From an uncultured Lachnospiraceae bacterium (lineage in GTDB: Bacteria > Bacillota > Clostridia > Lachnospirales > Lachnospiraceae), in the NCBI GenBank assembly GCA_944384025.1, contig CALWRS010000001.1, forward strand, positions 124,001 through 188,000: 64,000 nucleotides of DNA, in the 5' to 3' direction. This document shows positions 1 to 7,400 of this stretch, piece after piece (position 1 is the first letter of the stretch; the number at the start of each line of letters is the position of its first letter). The notes under the pieces are model-generated. The model was not told the origin of the DNA, ran no database searches, and worked only from the letters and a program-made list of their open reading frames with translations. The position numbers were made by a program, and so were the translations under genes.

Positions 1-1
1 C

Positions 2-1111
2 GAATACGACGAAAATTACTTTAAGAAAATAGATGCCATCACGCCGGAAGAAACTGCAGACGGACGCGGCTTTTTCGTAACAGTCAAGCCGTATTCGCTT
101 GTGACGGTTTCTACGCTTTGCGTGAAAGAAGAAACATATCGCCACAAAGAAGGCGCAATGCTTCGCTTGCCGTATTTTGACAACTACGCGTATTCCGAGG
201 AATTCCTTTTTGCAAGAGGCGGCGCGCCCAAATACACGACCGATGCGGGCGGTGCGTTTGAAGTTGTAAATGACGGCGGCGAAAACGTGCTTATGCAAGT
301 AATTACCGCCGATAAAAAGCCCGAAGAATGGGGCTGGACGCCGGAACCGACAACGAGCTTTGGTGACGACAGATGGTTTAACTACGCGGTATCCGCCGAC
401 ATACGGCTGGAAGAAGGCTACGCAGGCGTAGGTCTTAGGTATTGTCTTGGCGGCGCGGGCTACAGCGGCTACTGGGCGAAGCTTATGAAAAGCGGCGAAG
501 TATCGCTGATGAAAAACGGAAGTGAGCTGAAAAAAGCAGCGCTTGCAGGCGGGGTGAGCGCCTTGTGGAACCGCGTTCGGGTAGAGGCCGCAGGCGATCG
601 CGTACAAGTTTTTGTAAACGGGGAATCGGTAATTCGCTACGCTGCTGCAGGCGAGGCGATGGCTGCCGCAGGAAGGGCCGCGCTTTACAGCTCGTATGAC
701 AGAAACTGTTTTCGAAATTTTGCGGCGGAGCCGCTTAAGAACATGCGATATTACGTCGCACGATACGACGATATGGACGGCGTCCTTTCCTACGAAGGAG
801 ACGTACATTTTATTACTACGGGAAGCTGGAAAAATTACAATCGTACTTCCTCGGAGCTTGCAAGCGGCGCATCCGCTTCGTTTCGTTTTACCGGAAGCGG
901 GTTTTCCTTGCTTGGAGAGAACAAAGCAGGCGTTTATTTGCTCGTTCAAATCGACGGCAAAACCGAGCGTTTTACAACAAGGCAGACGGAAGCGAGGGAA
1001 GCATTTTATTACAAACATTCTCTTGCAGGCGGCGCGCATACGGTTCGGATAACGGTGCTTGCCGGAAAGCTTGCAATTGATGCGCTGGAAGTTGTGGAAG
1101 AAGCAAATTGA
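2..1111 (+). CDS. C-terminal part of a glycoside hydrolase, GH59 (galactosylceramidase)-like, 5' truncated by window edge
   Basis: The reading frame is open from base 2, so about 369 C-terminal residues are visible and the catalytic barrel lies outside the window. The text PYSLVTVSTL followed by LRLPYFDNY and then a beta-rich jelly-roll stretch (WFNYAVSADIRLEEGYAGVGLRY) is the pattern I associate with the end of the barrel plus lectin-like domain of GH59 galactosylceramidases. A second beta domain, about the last 120 residues (DGVLSYEGDVHFITTGSW to the end), resembles a carbohydrate-binding module. It probably releases galactose from glycolipid or mucin-type glycans. Family assignment rests on remembered motifs only; another clan-A glycosidase is possible. 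The next gene begins about 30 bases downstream. Confidence 0.5.
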   Translation, partial: EYDENYFKKIDAITPEETADGRGFFVTVKPYSLVTVSTLCVKEETYRHKEGAMLRLPYFDNYAYSEEFLFARGGAPKYTTDAGGAFEVVNDGGENVLMQVITADKKPEEWGWTPEPTTSFGDDRWFNYAVSADIRLEEGYAGVGLRYCLGGAGYSGYWAKLMKSGEVSLMKNGSELKKAALAGGVSALWNRVRVEAAGDRVQVFVNGESVIRYAAAGEAMAAAGRAALYSSYDRNCFRNFAAEPLKNMRYYVARYDDMDGVLSYEGDVHFITTGSWKNYNRTSSELASGASASFRFTGSGFSLLGENKAGVYLLVQIDGKTERFTTRQTEAREAFYYKHSLAGGAHTVRITVLAGKLAIDALEVVEEAN

Positions 1112-1141
1112 CTTTCCTATCTGAAAGGTGAGGTGAAAAAA

Positions 1142-1606
1142 ATGGAATACTTGCCGATGGTTGCCGCAGCGGTCGTCGCTTTGTCTTTTTTTGCTGCGGA
1201 AGGGAAGGCGAAAAAAGAGGCGCTGCTTTTTCGGGTACTTTTTTCGTGCCTTTTTGTTTTATTGCCTGTCGTTTTTTTAATCGCAAAGGGGCGCATTGCG
1301 GCGCCGCTTACGTTTGCTCTTCCGGCATTTTTAGCCGGAAAGAAACTCTTTTTGGTATATCTGGGCGTTTTAAACGCGCTTACGTTTGCTGTTTTTGGTT
1401 TCGACAAGCTTGCGGCGGTAAGGCAGCGAAAAAGAATCCGGATTGGCACGCTTCTTGGACTTTCCTTTCTTGGCGGCTCGCTTGGCGGACTGCTTGCGAT
1501 GTATGTGTTTCGCCATAAGACGCAAAAAAGTTATTTTACCGTAGGAATTCCGGCGATTATTATAACGCAGGCGCTTGTGGTCTTTTTCTGGATGAACGCT
1601 CGCTGA
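1142..1606 (+). CDS. DUF1294 family membrane protein
   Basis: Small protein (154 aa from ATG 1142) with four to five hydrophobic segments. The C-terminal half carries the DUF1294 signature: FGFDKLAAVRQRKRIR, then LLGLSFLGGSLGGLLAMYVFRHKT and FTVGIPAII. Function of the family is unknown; it is an inner-membrane protein. GTG 1133 is an alternative start, but GGTGAGG at 1127-1133 lies 8 bases before ATG 1142 and fits that codon better. The gene may be cotranscribed with the upstream glycosidase; the next gene has its own promoter. Confidence 0.8.
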   Translation: MEYLPMVAAAVVALSFFAAEGKAKKEALLFRVLFSCLFVLLPVVFLIAKGRIAAPLTFALPAFLAGKKLFLVYLGVLNALTFAVFGFDKLAAVRQRKRIRIGTLLGLSFLGGSLGGLLAMYVFRHKTQKSYFTVGIPAIIITQALVVFFWMNAR

Positions 1607-1624
1607 CGGGATGGCGAAAATAGC

Positions 1625-1653
1625 TTGACGTTCCTTTTTTGCCGCCGTATAAT
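1625..1653 (+). promoter_or_regulatory. Sigma-A promoter of serC-serA
   Basis: TTGACG (1625-1630), 17-base spacer, TATAAT (1648-1653). The leader of about 95 bases before serC contains a short CCTGC/GCAGG hairpin but no terminator or recognisable riboswitch. Confidence 0.75.
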
Positions 1654-1756
1654 GAGACAATGGGCGCAACAAGGCAGATAGTATCTCACCCGATTCCTGC
1701 GACCCGTTTTACCTGCGCTAGCAGGCCGATAAATTCTATTTTTGGAGGAAAAATTT

Positions 1757-2839
1757 ATGGGAAGAGTGTATAACTTTTCGGCAGGCCCGGCAGTTTTGCC
1801 GGAAGAAGTGTTAAAGGAAGCCGCAGCAGAAATGCTTGACTACCGGGGAAGCGGCATGTCCGTAATGGAAATGAGCCACCGCTCCAAAGTTTTCGAAACA
1901 ATTATCAAAGAAGCAGAGCAGGATTTGCGGGACCTTCTTGAAATTCCGGACAACTACAAAGTGCTGTTTTTGCAGGGCGGCGCTCATTTGCAGTTTGCCA
2001 TGGTGCCTATGAACTTCATGAAGCACGGCAAGGCGGACTACATTGTAACCGGGCAGTGGGCGAAAAAAGCTTTTAAGGAAGCGCAGAAGTTCGGAGATGC
2101 CAGATGCATCGCTTCGAGCGAGGATAAGACGTTTTCCTACATTCCGGATTGCTCGGATTTGCCGATTGACGAAGACGCAGATTATGTTTACATATGCGAA
2201 AACAACACAATTTACGGAACGAAGTTCCATGAGCTTCCGAACACCAAAGGCAAGGATTTGATTTCCGACGTATCGTCCTGCTTTTTGAGCGAGCCTATGG
2301 ACGTTTCCAAATACGCGATGATTTACGGCGGCGCACAAAAGAACATTGGGCCGGCCGGTGTTGTCGTAGCGATTATTCGCGAAGATTTGATTACGCCGGA
2401 CGTTCTTGAAGGAACTCCGACAATGCTTCAGTACAAAACTCACGCAGACGCAGATTCGCTTTTCAACACGCCTCCGTGTTACGGAATTTATATATGCGGA
2501 AAAGTGTTCAAATGGCTGAAAAAGCAAGGCGGATTGTCCGCTATGAAAGCGTACAACGAAAAGAAAGCGGCAATTTTATATAATTTCCTTGACGAGAGCA
2601 AGCTCTTTTACGGAACCGTAGAAAAAGGCTCCCGCTCGCTGATGAACGTGCCGTTTGTAACCGGAGATGCCCAGCTTGACGAGAAATTTATTAAAGAAGC
2701 TACGCAGGCCGGTTTCGTAAACCTGAAAGGACATCGCAGCGTTGGCGGAATGCGCGCTAGCATCTACAACGCAATGCCCATTGAAGGCGTAGAAAAACTA
2801 GTTGCGTTCATGAAAAAATTCGAAACGGAGAACGCGTAG
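1757..2839 (+). CDS. serC: Phosphoserine aminotransferase SerC
   Basis: Converts 3-phosphohydroxypyruvate and glutamate to phosphoserine, second step of serine synthesis; also usable in pyridoxal phosphate synthesis. The 360-aa protein begins with YNFSAGPAVLPEEVL, typical of class-V aminotransferases of the SerC type. The PLP lysine is K195 in GGAQKNIGPAG; GHRSVGGMRAS near the end contacts substrate phosphate. Start ATG 1757 is chosen over the in-frame TTG 1742 because GGAGG at 1744-1748 sits 8 bases upstream. serA follows after 13 bases, so the two are an operon. Only the phosphoserine phosphatase step is missing here. Confidence 0.95.
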   Translation: MGRVYNFSAGPAVLPEEVLKEAAAEMLDYRGSGMSVMEMSHRSKVFETIIKEAEQDLRDLLEIPDNYKVLFLQGGAHLQFAMVPMNFMKHGKADYIVTGQWAKKAFKEAQKFGDARCIASSEDKTFSYIPDCSDLPIDEDADYVYICENNTIYGTKFHELPNTKGKDLISDVSSCFLSEPMDVSKYAMIYGGAQKNIGPAGVVVAIIREDLITPDVLEGTPTMLQYKTHADADSLFNTPPCYGIYICGKVFKWLKKQGGLSAMKAYNEKKAAILYNFLDESKLFYGTVEKGSRSLMNVPFVTGDAQLDEKFIKEATQAGFVNLKGHRSVGGMRASIYNAMPIEGVEKLVAFMKKFETENA

Positions 2840-2852
2840 GGGGGAATTGAAA

Positions 2853-4013
2853 ATGATAAAGTATCATTGCTTAAACGCTATTGCAAAAGTCGGCTTAGAC
2901 GTATTTGACGCAAAGTACGAAGCGACAGAAAATATGGAGGAGGCGAACGTTGCGCTTGTTCGAAGCGCCGTTATGCACGAAATGAACTTTCCGGAATCGC
3001 TCTTAGCGATTGCAAGAGCCGGTGCGGGCGTGAACAACATTCCGCTTGATCGCTGCGCAGAGCAGGGCATCGTCGTATTTAACACGCCCGGCGCAAACGC
3101 AAACGCTGTAAAGGAGCTTGTTCTTGCAGGCATGCTTTTAGCTGCCCGCGACATTAAAGGCGGCATTGACTGGGTACAGTCGATTAAAGACGACGAAAAC
3201 GTAGCGAAGCTTGTAGAAAAGGGCAAGTCCAAGTTTGCGGGAAGCGAACTTCGCGGAAAGAAGCTGGGCGTTATTGGCCTTGGCGCAATTGGCGTGCTTG
3301 TCGCAAACGCTGCGCTGGAGCTTGGCATGACGGTTTACGGCTGCGACCCGTATATTTCCATTGCCAACGCGTGGAAGCTAAACCGAAGCGTTATCGAAAT
3401 GGATAACCGCGAAGACGTATTCAAAGAGTGCGACTACATTACGGTGCATACGCCGCTTCTTGACGATACGCGCAAGATGATTAACCGCGACACCATCGCC
3501 ATGATGAAAGACGGCGTCGTAATTTTAAATTATGCGCGCGACCTGCTCGTTGACGACGAAGCAATGGAAGAGGCGCTTGCAAGCGGAAAAGTAGCGCACT
3601 ACATGACCGACTTCGCAAATCCGAGAAGTGTAAAAATGAAAGGCGCTATTGTAACGCCGCACCTTGGCGCATCTACAAAGGAATCGGAAGATAACTGCGC
3701 AATTATGGCTGCTAAGCAGATAAGAGATTACGTAGAAAACGGAAACATCATTAACTCGGTGAACTATCCTTCTTTGGACGCAGGCGTTTGCCGCGTGGCG
3801 GGAAGAATCTGCATCCAGCATAAGAACATCCCGAACATGCTCTCGCAGTTTACGACAGCGCTTGCAAACCGGAACATCAACATCGAAAACATGTACAACA
3901 AAAGCCGCGGGGACTACGCTTACAGTGTTTTGGACGTATGCGACCAAGTAGGAGAAGATATGATTGCAAAACTTTCCGAAATTGCCGGGGTTTTGAAAGT
4001 GCGGTTGCTGTAA
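2853..4013 (+). CDS. serA: D-3-phosphoglycerate dehydrogenase SerA (short ACT type)
   Basis: First committed step of serine synthesis: oxidises 3-phosphoglycerate with NAD+. The 386-aa protein has the substrate domain, then a Rossmann domain with GLGAIG (142-147), catalytic R229 (NYARD) and H270 (TPHLGAS), and an ACT domain in about the last 70 residues that probably binds serine. The usual DVFExEP segment carrying the catalytic glutamate reads YMTDFANP, a variant of this short subfamily. A run of G (2838-2844) 8 bases before ATG 2853 supports that start; TTG 2847 is in frame but too close. The stop overlaps the start of the next gene. Confidence 0.92.
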   Translation: MIKYHCLNAIAKVGLDVFDAKYEATENMEEANVALVRSAVMHEMNFPESLLAIARAGAGVNNIPLDRCAEQGIVVFNTPGANANAVKELVLAGMLLAARDIKGGIDWVQSIKDDENVAKLVEKGKSKFAGSELRGKKLGVIGLGAIGVLVANAALELGMTVYGCDPYISIANAWKLNRSVIEMDNREDVFKECDYITVHTPLLDDTRKMINRDTIAMMKDGVVILNYARDLLVDDEAMEEALASGKVAHYMTDFANPRSVKMKGAIVTPHLGASTKESEDNCAIMAAKQIRDYVENGNIINSVNYPSLDAGVCRVAGRICIQHKNIPNMLSQFTTALANRNINIENMYNKSRGDYAYSVLDVCDQVGEDMIAKLSEIAGVLKVRLL

Positions 4014-5419
4014 TGGAGAAAACGTTAAATGAGCTGATGAAGATTTGCAAAGAAATTTGCCTGACGATCAGCCGCCTGAATATCGGAGGTGTACTTTCTT
4101 TAAGTACACCTCTGCAGGTTTTATTGAAAAAAGAATTTCTGGAATACGCCATTTACCTTGCTGACGCAGACGCGGAGCTGACGATGGAGGAGCAGGAGCT
4201 GATTCGTGATTTGCTGGACATCTCCCCTAAGGCGGTGGAAGTGAACGAAATCCGCAACATGCTCGCTATTAGCGGCAGAGCGTACGAATCGACCAGACCA
4301 AAGGCGCTTAAATACTTTATTTTGGCGGACGCTGGAAGAAAAATCGGCGGCGATCCTTACCAATACCAAAACGCGCAAATTTTGGTCGATACGTATCGGC
4401 TTTTCGGCGAACATCTGCTCGCCGTTACCGCAGTTGCCGGAGAAGAAGCAAACCGAAGGTTTACCGGCTACGTGCGGATGCTTGAAAACTTCCTGAAAGA
4501 GTACGGCGTGTTTTACACGGGAGCGCAGAAGCTAATTGTGCCAAAGCCGTTTTTTGCTGCGGCAAAACCGGTGGACGTAGAAAAAGAAGCGGATGTGGAC
4601 GACCTTTTAGAAGAGCTAAACGCGCTTGTTGGGCTTACGCGCGTAAAACACGAAATTGCCAGCTTGGTCAATCTAATTCGCGTGCAGAAACTGCGGGAAA
4701 AGCGAGGCTTAAAAACGGCGGACATTAGTAAGCACATGGTGTTTTACGGGAATCCGGGAACCGGAAAGACAACGGTGGCGCGGCTTCTTGGAAAGATTTA
4801 TCAAGGGCTTGGCGTTTTGCGGGGCGGACAGCTTGTAGAAGTTGACAGAGGCGGTCTTGTGTGCGGCTACGTAGGACAGACGGCGCTTAAGACGCAGGAA
4901 GTGCTTGATAAAGCGCTTGACGGCGTGTTGTTTATTGACGAAGCGTATACGTTAAACGTAGGAAAAGGAGAAAATGATTTCGGACAGGAAGCCGTCGATA
5001 CGATTCTAAAAGCGATGGAAGATAAGCGCGACCGATTGGTCGTTATTGTCGCAGGGTACGAAGCGCCAATGGAGGAGTTTTTGTCGTCCAACCCGGGACT
5101 GAAATCGCGGTTTAACAAATACATTCAATTTGACGACTATACGTCCGGGGAGCTTTTGGAGATTTTAGAAAGTATGAGTCGGGCGAAGGATTACCACTTG
5201 GCGCCGGAAGCGCTTTTGTGCGCCCGCACCTACTTTGAACGGTGCCTTGCCGTGCAGGGAGATCACTTCGGGAACGCGCGGGAAGTACGCAACTTCCTAG
5301 AGCGCGCGATAACAAATCACGCGTCGCGCGTTGTAAATATCAGCAATCCGACAGAAGAAGAGCTGACGACGATCTGCTGCCCCGACGTGGAGAACATAAC
5401 ACCGAATGAAATAACTTAA
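4013..5419 (+). CDS. AAA+ ATPase of the CbxX/CfxQ (SpoVK) type with TerB-like N-terminus
   Basis: ATG 4013 overlaps the serA stop (TAATG), implying translational coupling. Of 468 residues, the N-terminal 170 or so are helical and include YLADADAELTMEEQELI, which resembles TerB-type domains. The C-terminal half is one AAA+ module: Walker A GNPGTGKT (246-253), Walker B VLFIDEA (305-311) and sensor/arginine-finger region SNPGLKSRFNKYIQF. The family includes rubisco activase CbxX and sporulation protein SpoVK, hexameric remodelers. No rubisco is nearby, so the client is unknown; coupling to serA suggests a link with serine enzymes but is only context. A long shadow start at 3938 inside serA was discarded. 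Confidence 0.8.
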   Translation: MEKTLNELMKICKEICLTISRLNIGGVLSLSTPLQVLLKKEFLEYAIYLADADAELTMEEQELIRDLLDISPKAVEVNEIRNMLAISGRAYESTRPKALKYFILADAGRKIGGDPYQYQNAQILVDTYRLFGEHLLAVTAVAGEEANRRFTGYVRMLENFLKEYGVFYTGAQKLIVPKPFFAAAKPVDVEKEADVDDLLEELNALVGLTRVKHEIASLVNLIRVQKLREKRGLKTADISKHMVFYGNPGTGKTTVARLLGKIYQGLGVLRGGQLVEVDRGGLVCGYVGQTALKTQEVLDKALDGVLFIDEAYTLNVGKGENDFGQEAVDTILKAMEDKRDRLVVIVAGYEAPMEEFLSSNPGLKSRFNKYIQFDDYTSGELLEILESMSRAKDYHLAPEALLCARTYFERCLAVQGDHFGNAREVRNFLERAITNHASRVVNISNPTEEELTTICCPDVENITPNEIT

Positions 5420-5421
5420 AT

Positions 5422-5739
5422 TTATGCCACTCTTGTTTTGGGAAGAGTGGCTTTTTTTGTGCCCTCCTGCTCCCGCTTATGATCAAGATGGCTGTTGTAG
5501 AAATAAATTATAAGATTCATCATTACCATAACTACGTTGATAAAGTAGATAACAAGAACGTAGTTGATCTGGTTGTTGATGAATTTTGCGGAAATACCTG
5601 CAATGTAGCCGGTAATAATAAGCAAAATAAAGGCAAGGCTCATTCCCTTAGCGGACTTTGCCCGGTAGTTTTTCACTACGGAGATGGGCCAAGAAAAGCC
5701 GAAGCAAATTAGCATAATCGATTCTAAAATTTCTGCCAT
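5422..5739 (-). CDS. PQ-loop (SemiSWEET-like) small membrane protein
   Basis: 105 aa with three hydrophobic helices: ICFGFSWPISVVKNY, ISLAF/ILLIITGYIAGI region, and YVLVIYFINVVMVMMNLIIYFY. The segment SWPISVVKNYRAKSAKGMSL resembles the first PQ-loop helix and following loop of SemiSWEET-type half-transporters, which work as dimers on small sugars or similar solutes. Start 5739 is chosen because AAGGGGG (5748-5754 on this strand) is 8 bases away; the ATG at 5745 is too near. It is divergent from a LysR gene 190 bases away, which may control it. The C-terminus runs into the terminator of the convergent operon. Confidence 0.6.
   Translation of the reverse strand: MAEILESIMLICFGFSWPISVVKNYRAKSAKGMSLAFILLIITGYIAGISAKFINNQINYVLVIYFINVVMVMMNLIIYFYNSHLDHKREQEGTKKATLPKTRVA
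5426..5458 (+). terminator. Rho-independent terminator of the serC operon
   Basis: Nine-base stem GCCACTCTT / AAGAGTGGC (5426-5434, 5443-5451) followed by seven T. It also overlaps the last codons of the convergent PQ-loop gene. Confidence 0.85.
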
Positions 5740-5861
5740 GAACATTTCCCCCTTACCACAGGTCTGTGATTTTCTAATGCGGTTTTTATTATAGTTGTGC
5801 GCTGCGCATAAGTCTAATATATAAAAAAGCCAGAAACGATAACGCATATGTTATAAAAGCC

Positions 5862-5891
5862 TTGACAAAAGGAGGCGGCATCGCGTAGGAT
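5862..5891 (+). promoter_or_regulatory. Possible promoter of the LysR gene
   Basis: TTGACA (5862-5867), 18-base spacer, TAGGAT (5886-5891). The -10 is imperfect but the position fits a short leader before TTG 5926. Confidence 0.5.
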
Positions 5892-5925
5892 AGGTTTGCA
5901 AAGAATTTTTGGGGAGGAAATTGCC

Positions 5926-6825
5926 TTGGAACTAACGCAGTTAAAATACTTTTACGAGGCGGCGTGCACGGAACATATTACAAGAGCGGCGCAGCAGCTG
6001 CACATTGCCCAGCCTGCGCTTACGCAGGCTATTCACCGGCTGGAAGGAGAGCTGCAAGTTCCGCTTTTTGAGCCAAAAGGGAGAAACATTGCGCTTACCG
6101 CGTACGGGCAGTACTTGAAAATGAAGCTCGAGCCATTTATGGAAACGCTTGAGAAGCTGCCGGAGGAGCTAGAGCGCATGGCGCATTTGCAAAACGCGAC
6201 GATTCATATGAACGTTATGTCGGCGTCCTCGCTTGTCACCTCGTCCATTATTTCCTACAAAAGGCAGACGGAAAACGTGTATTTTCAGCTCTCGCAAAAC
6301 CAGGCGATGTCTTTTTGCGACATTGAAATCTATACTCGTATGCCCGGTCGGCGAAAAGAAAAGAAGTCCGAAGTGGAGTACGTATTTTCGGAGCAGATTT
6401 TTCTGGCGGTGCCAAATACAGGGCAATACCGAAGGCATAAGGAAATTGCACTGGAGCAAATGCGTCAGGAAGGCTTTATTTGCCTTGCCGGCTTTAAACA
6501 GTTTCGACAGATTTGCGACCAGTTTTGCGCCCGCGCCGGATTTTTGCCGAGAATCATTTTTGAAAGCGATAACGTAGCGTCGGTAAAAAATATGATTGCG
6601 GCCGGAATCGGGATTGGCTTTTGGCCGCAGTTTACCTGGGGGGAGTTAGATATGCACGACGTTTTGCTGCTGCCGCTTCAGTCGCCGGAGTGCTACCGGG
6701 AGATTGTCGTATGCTGCAACACAAAACCGGGCGAGCGCCCGGAAGTGGACCGTTATTTTTCTTATCTTTTGGGATACTTAAAGGAGTGGCAGGCGCTTTT
6801 TCCAGCAAAGAGCATCGAAGTATAG
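5926..6825 (+). CDS. LysR-family transcriptional regulator
   Basis: 299 aa. The N-terminus MELTQLKYFYEAACTEHITRAAQQLHIAQPALTQAIHRLE is a complete LysR winged helix (residues 1-60), followed by a linker helix and a periplasmic-binding-like effector domain with the LAVP segment near residue 150. Start is TTG 5926: GGGGAGGA at 5912-5919 lies 6 bases upstream, and the protein then begins exactly like its family; the longer frame from 5896 lacks a site. It is divergent from the PQ-loop gene, the common arrangement for a LysR regulator and its target. Effector unknown. Confidence 0.88.
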   Translation: MELTQLKYFYEAACTEHITRAAQQLHIAQPALTQAIHRLEGELQVPLFEPKGRNIALTAYGQYLKMKLEPFMETLEKLPEELERMAHLQNATIHMNVMSASSLVTSSIISYKRQTENVYFQLSQNQAMSFCDIEIYTRMPGRRKEKKSEVEYVFSEQIFLAVPNTGQYRRHKEIALEQMRQEGFICLAGFKQFRQICDQFCARAGFLPRIIFESDNVASVKNMIAAGIGIGFWPQFTWGELDMHDVLLLPLQSPECYREIVVCCNTKPGERPEVDRYFSYLLGYLKEWQALFPAKSIEV

Positions 6826-6831
6826 AAAAAA

Positions 6832-6866
6832 CCTGTCTGCGCACGTACACAGACAGGCTTCTTCTC
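6832..6866 (+). terminator. Terminator after LysR gene
   Basis: CCTGTCTG / CAGACAGG stem (6832-6839, 6850-6857) followed by a T-rich tail (CTTCTTCT). Confidence 0.65.
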
Positions 6867-6943
6867 ATCACTGTTACAACCCACCCAATCATAGATAAAA
6901 AAAGAAAATCCTTATATTTAACTCAAGATCGGTTTGTAAGTGA

Positions 6944-7144
6944 TTATAACTTTGTTACATTTGCGGCCTGAGGGCCCTTTTCGCCTTCAACAACCTCGAA
7001 TTCAACAGCGTCGCCGTCTTCAAGCACCTTGAAGCCGTCCATCTGAAGAGCAGAGTAATGAACGAATACGTCATTTCCTTCTTCGTCCGAAATGAAGCCG
7101 AATCCTTTCTTGGCGTTAAACCACTTAACGGTACCTTTCTTCAT
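6944..7144 (-). CDS. csp: Cold-shock protein (CspA family)
   Basis: 66-aa single OB-fold protein with RNP1 KGFGFI and RNP2 VFVHY, plus the usual [10 protein letters not shown] start. Such proteins bind single-stranded RNA and DNA and act as RNA chaperones. AGGAGG 8 bases before ATG 7144 supports the start. The leader is about 75 bases from the predicted promoter, which suits post-transcriptional cold control but is not proof of it. Confidence 0.95.
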   Translation of the reverse strand: MKKGTVKWFNAKKGFGFISDEEGNDVFVHYSALQMDGFKVLEDGDAVEFEVVEGEKGPQAANVTKL

Positions 7145-7227
7145 GGTATGCCTCCTGAAAAATTAAAAAAATAAGTATGAAGCTGCCACAAATCACATCG
7201 GATTATGTAAATTTATGACACGGGAAA

Positions 7228-7256
7228 AAAGTATCACATTTTCGCGCGAAAGTCAA
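7228..7256 (-). promoter_or_regulatory. Promoter of the cold-shock gene
   Basis: On the minus strand: TTGACT (7256-7251), 17 bases, TACTTT (7233-7228). The -10 is weak. Confidence 0.5.
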
Positions 7257-7330
7257 TCAAAAATCACGGTTTTATTCCCGAAAAATAGTGGTTTTTTGAA
7301 AAAGATTCCTGTTTGACGCTCTACGAGCTC

Positions 7331-7359
7331 TTGCATTTTCGTGCGAATTCTGGTATGCT
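7331..7359 (+). promoter_or_regulatory. Promoter of the M16C peptidase gene
   Basis: TTGCAT (7331-7336), 17-base spacer, TATGCT (7354-7359), about 40 bases before ATG 7401. A nearby TTGACG at 7313 has no partner at correct spacing. Confidence 0.65.
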
Positions 7360-7400
7360 GAAAAAAATGTAATAAATCTGATTCGCAATGAGAGGTAAAT

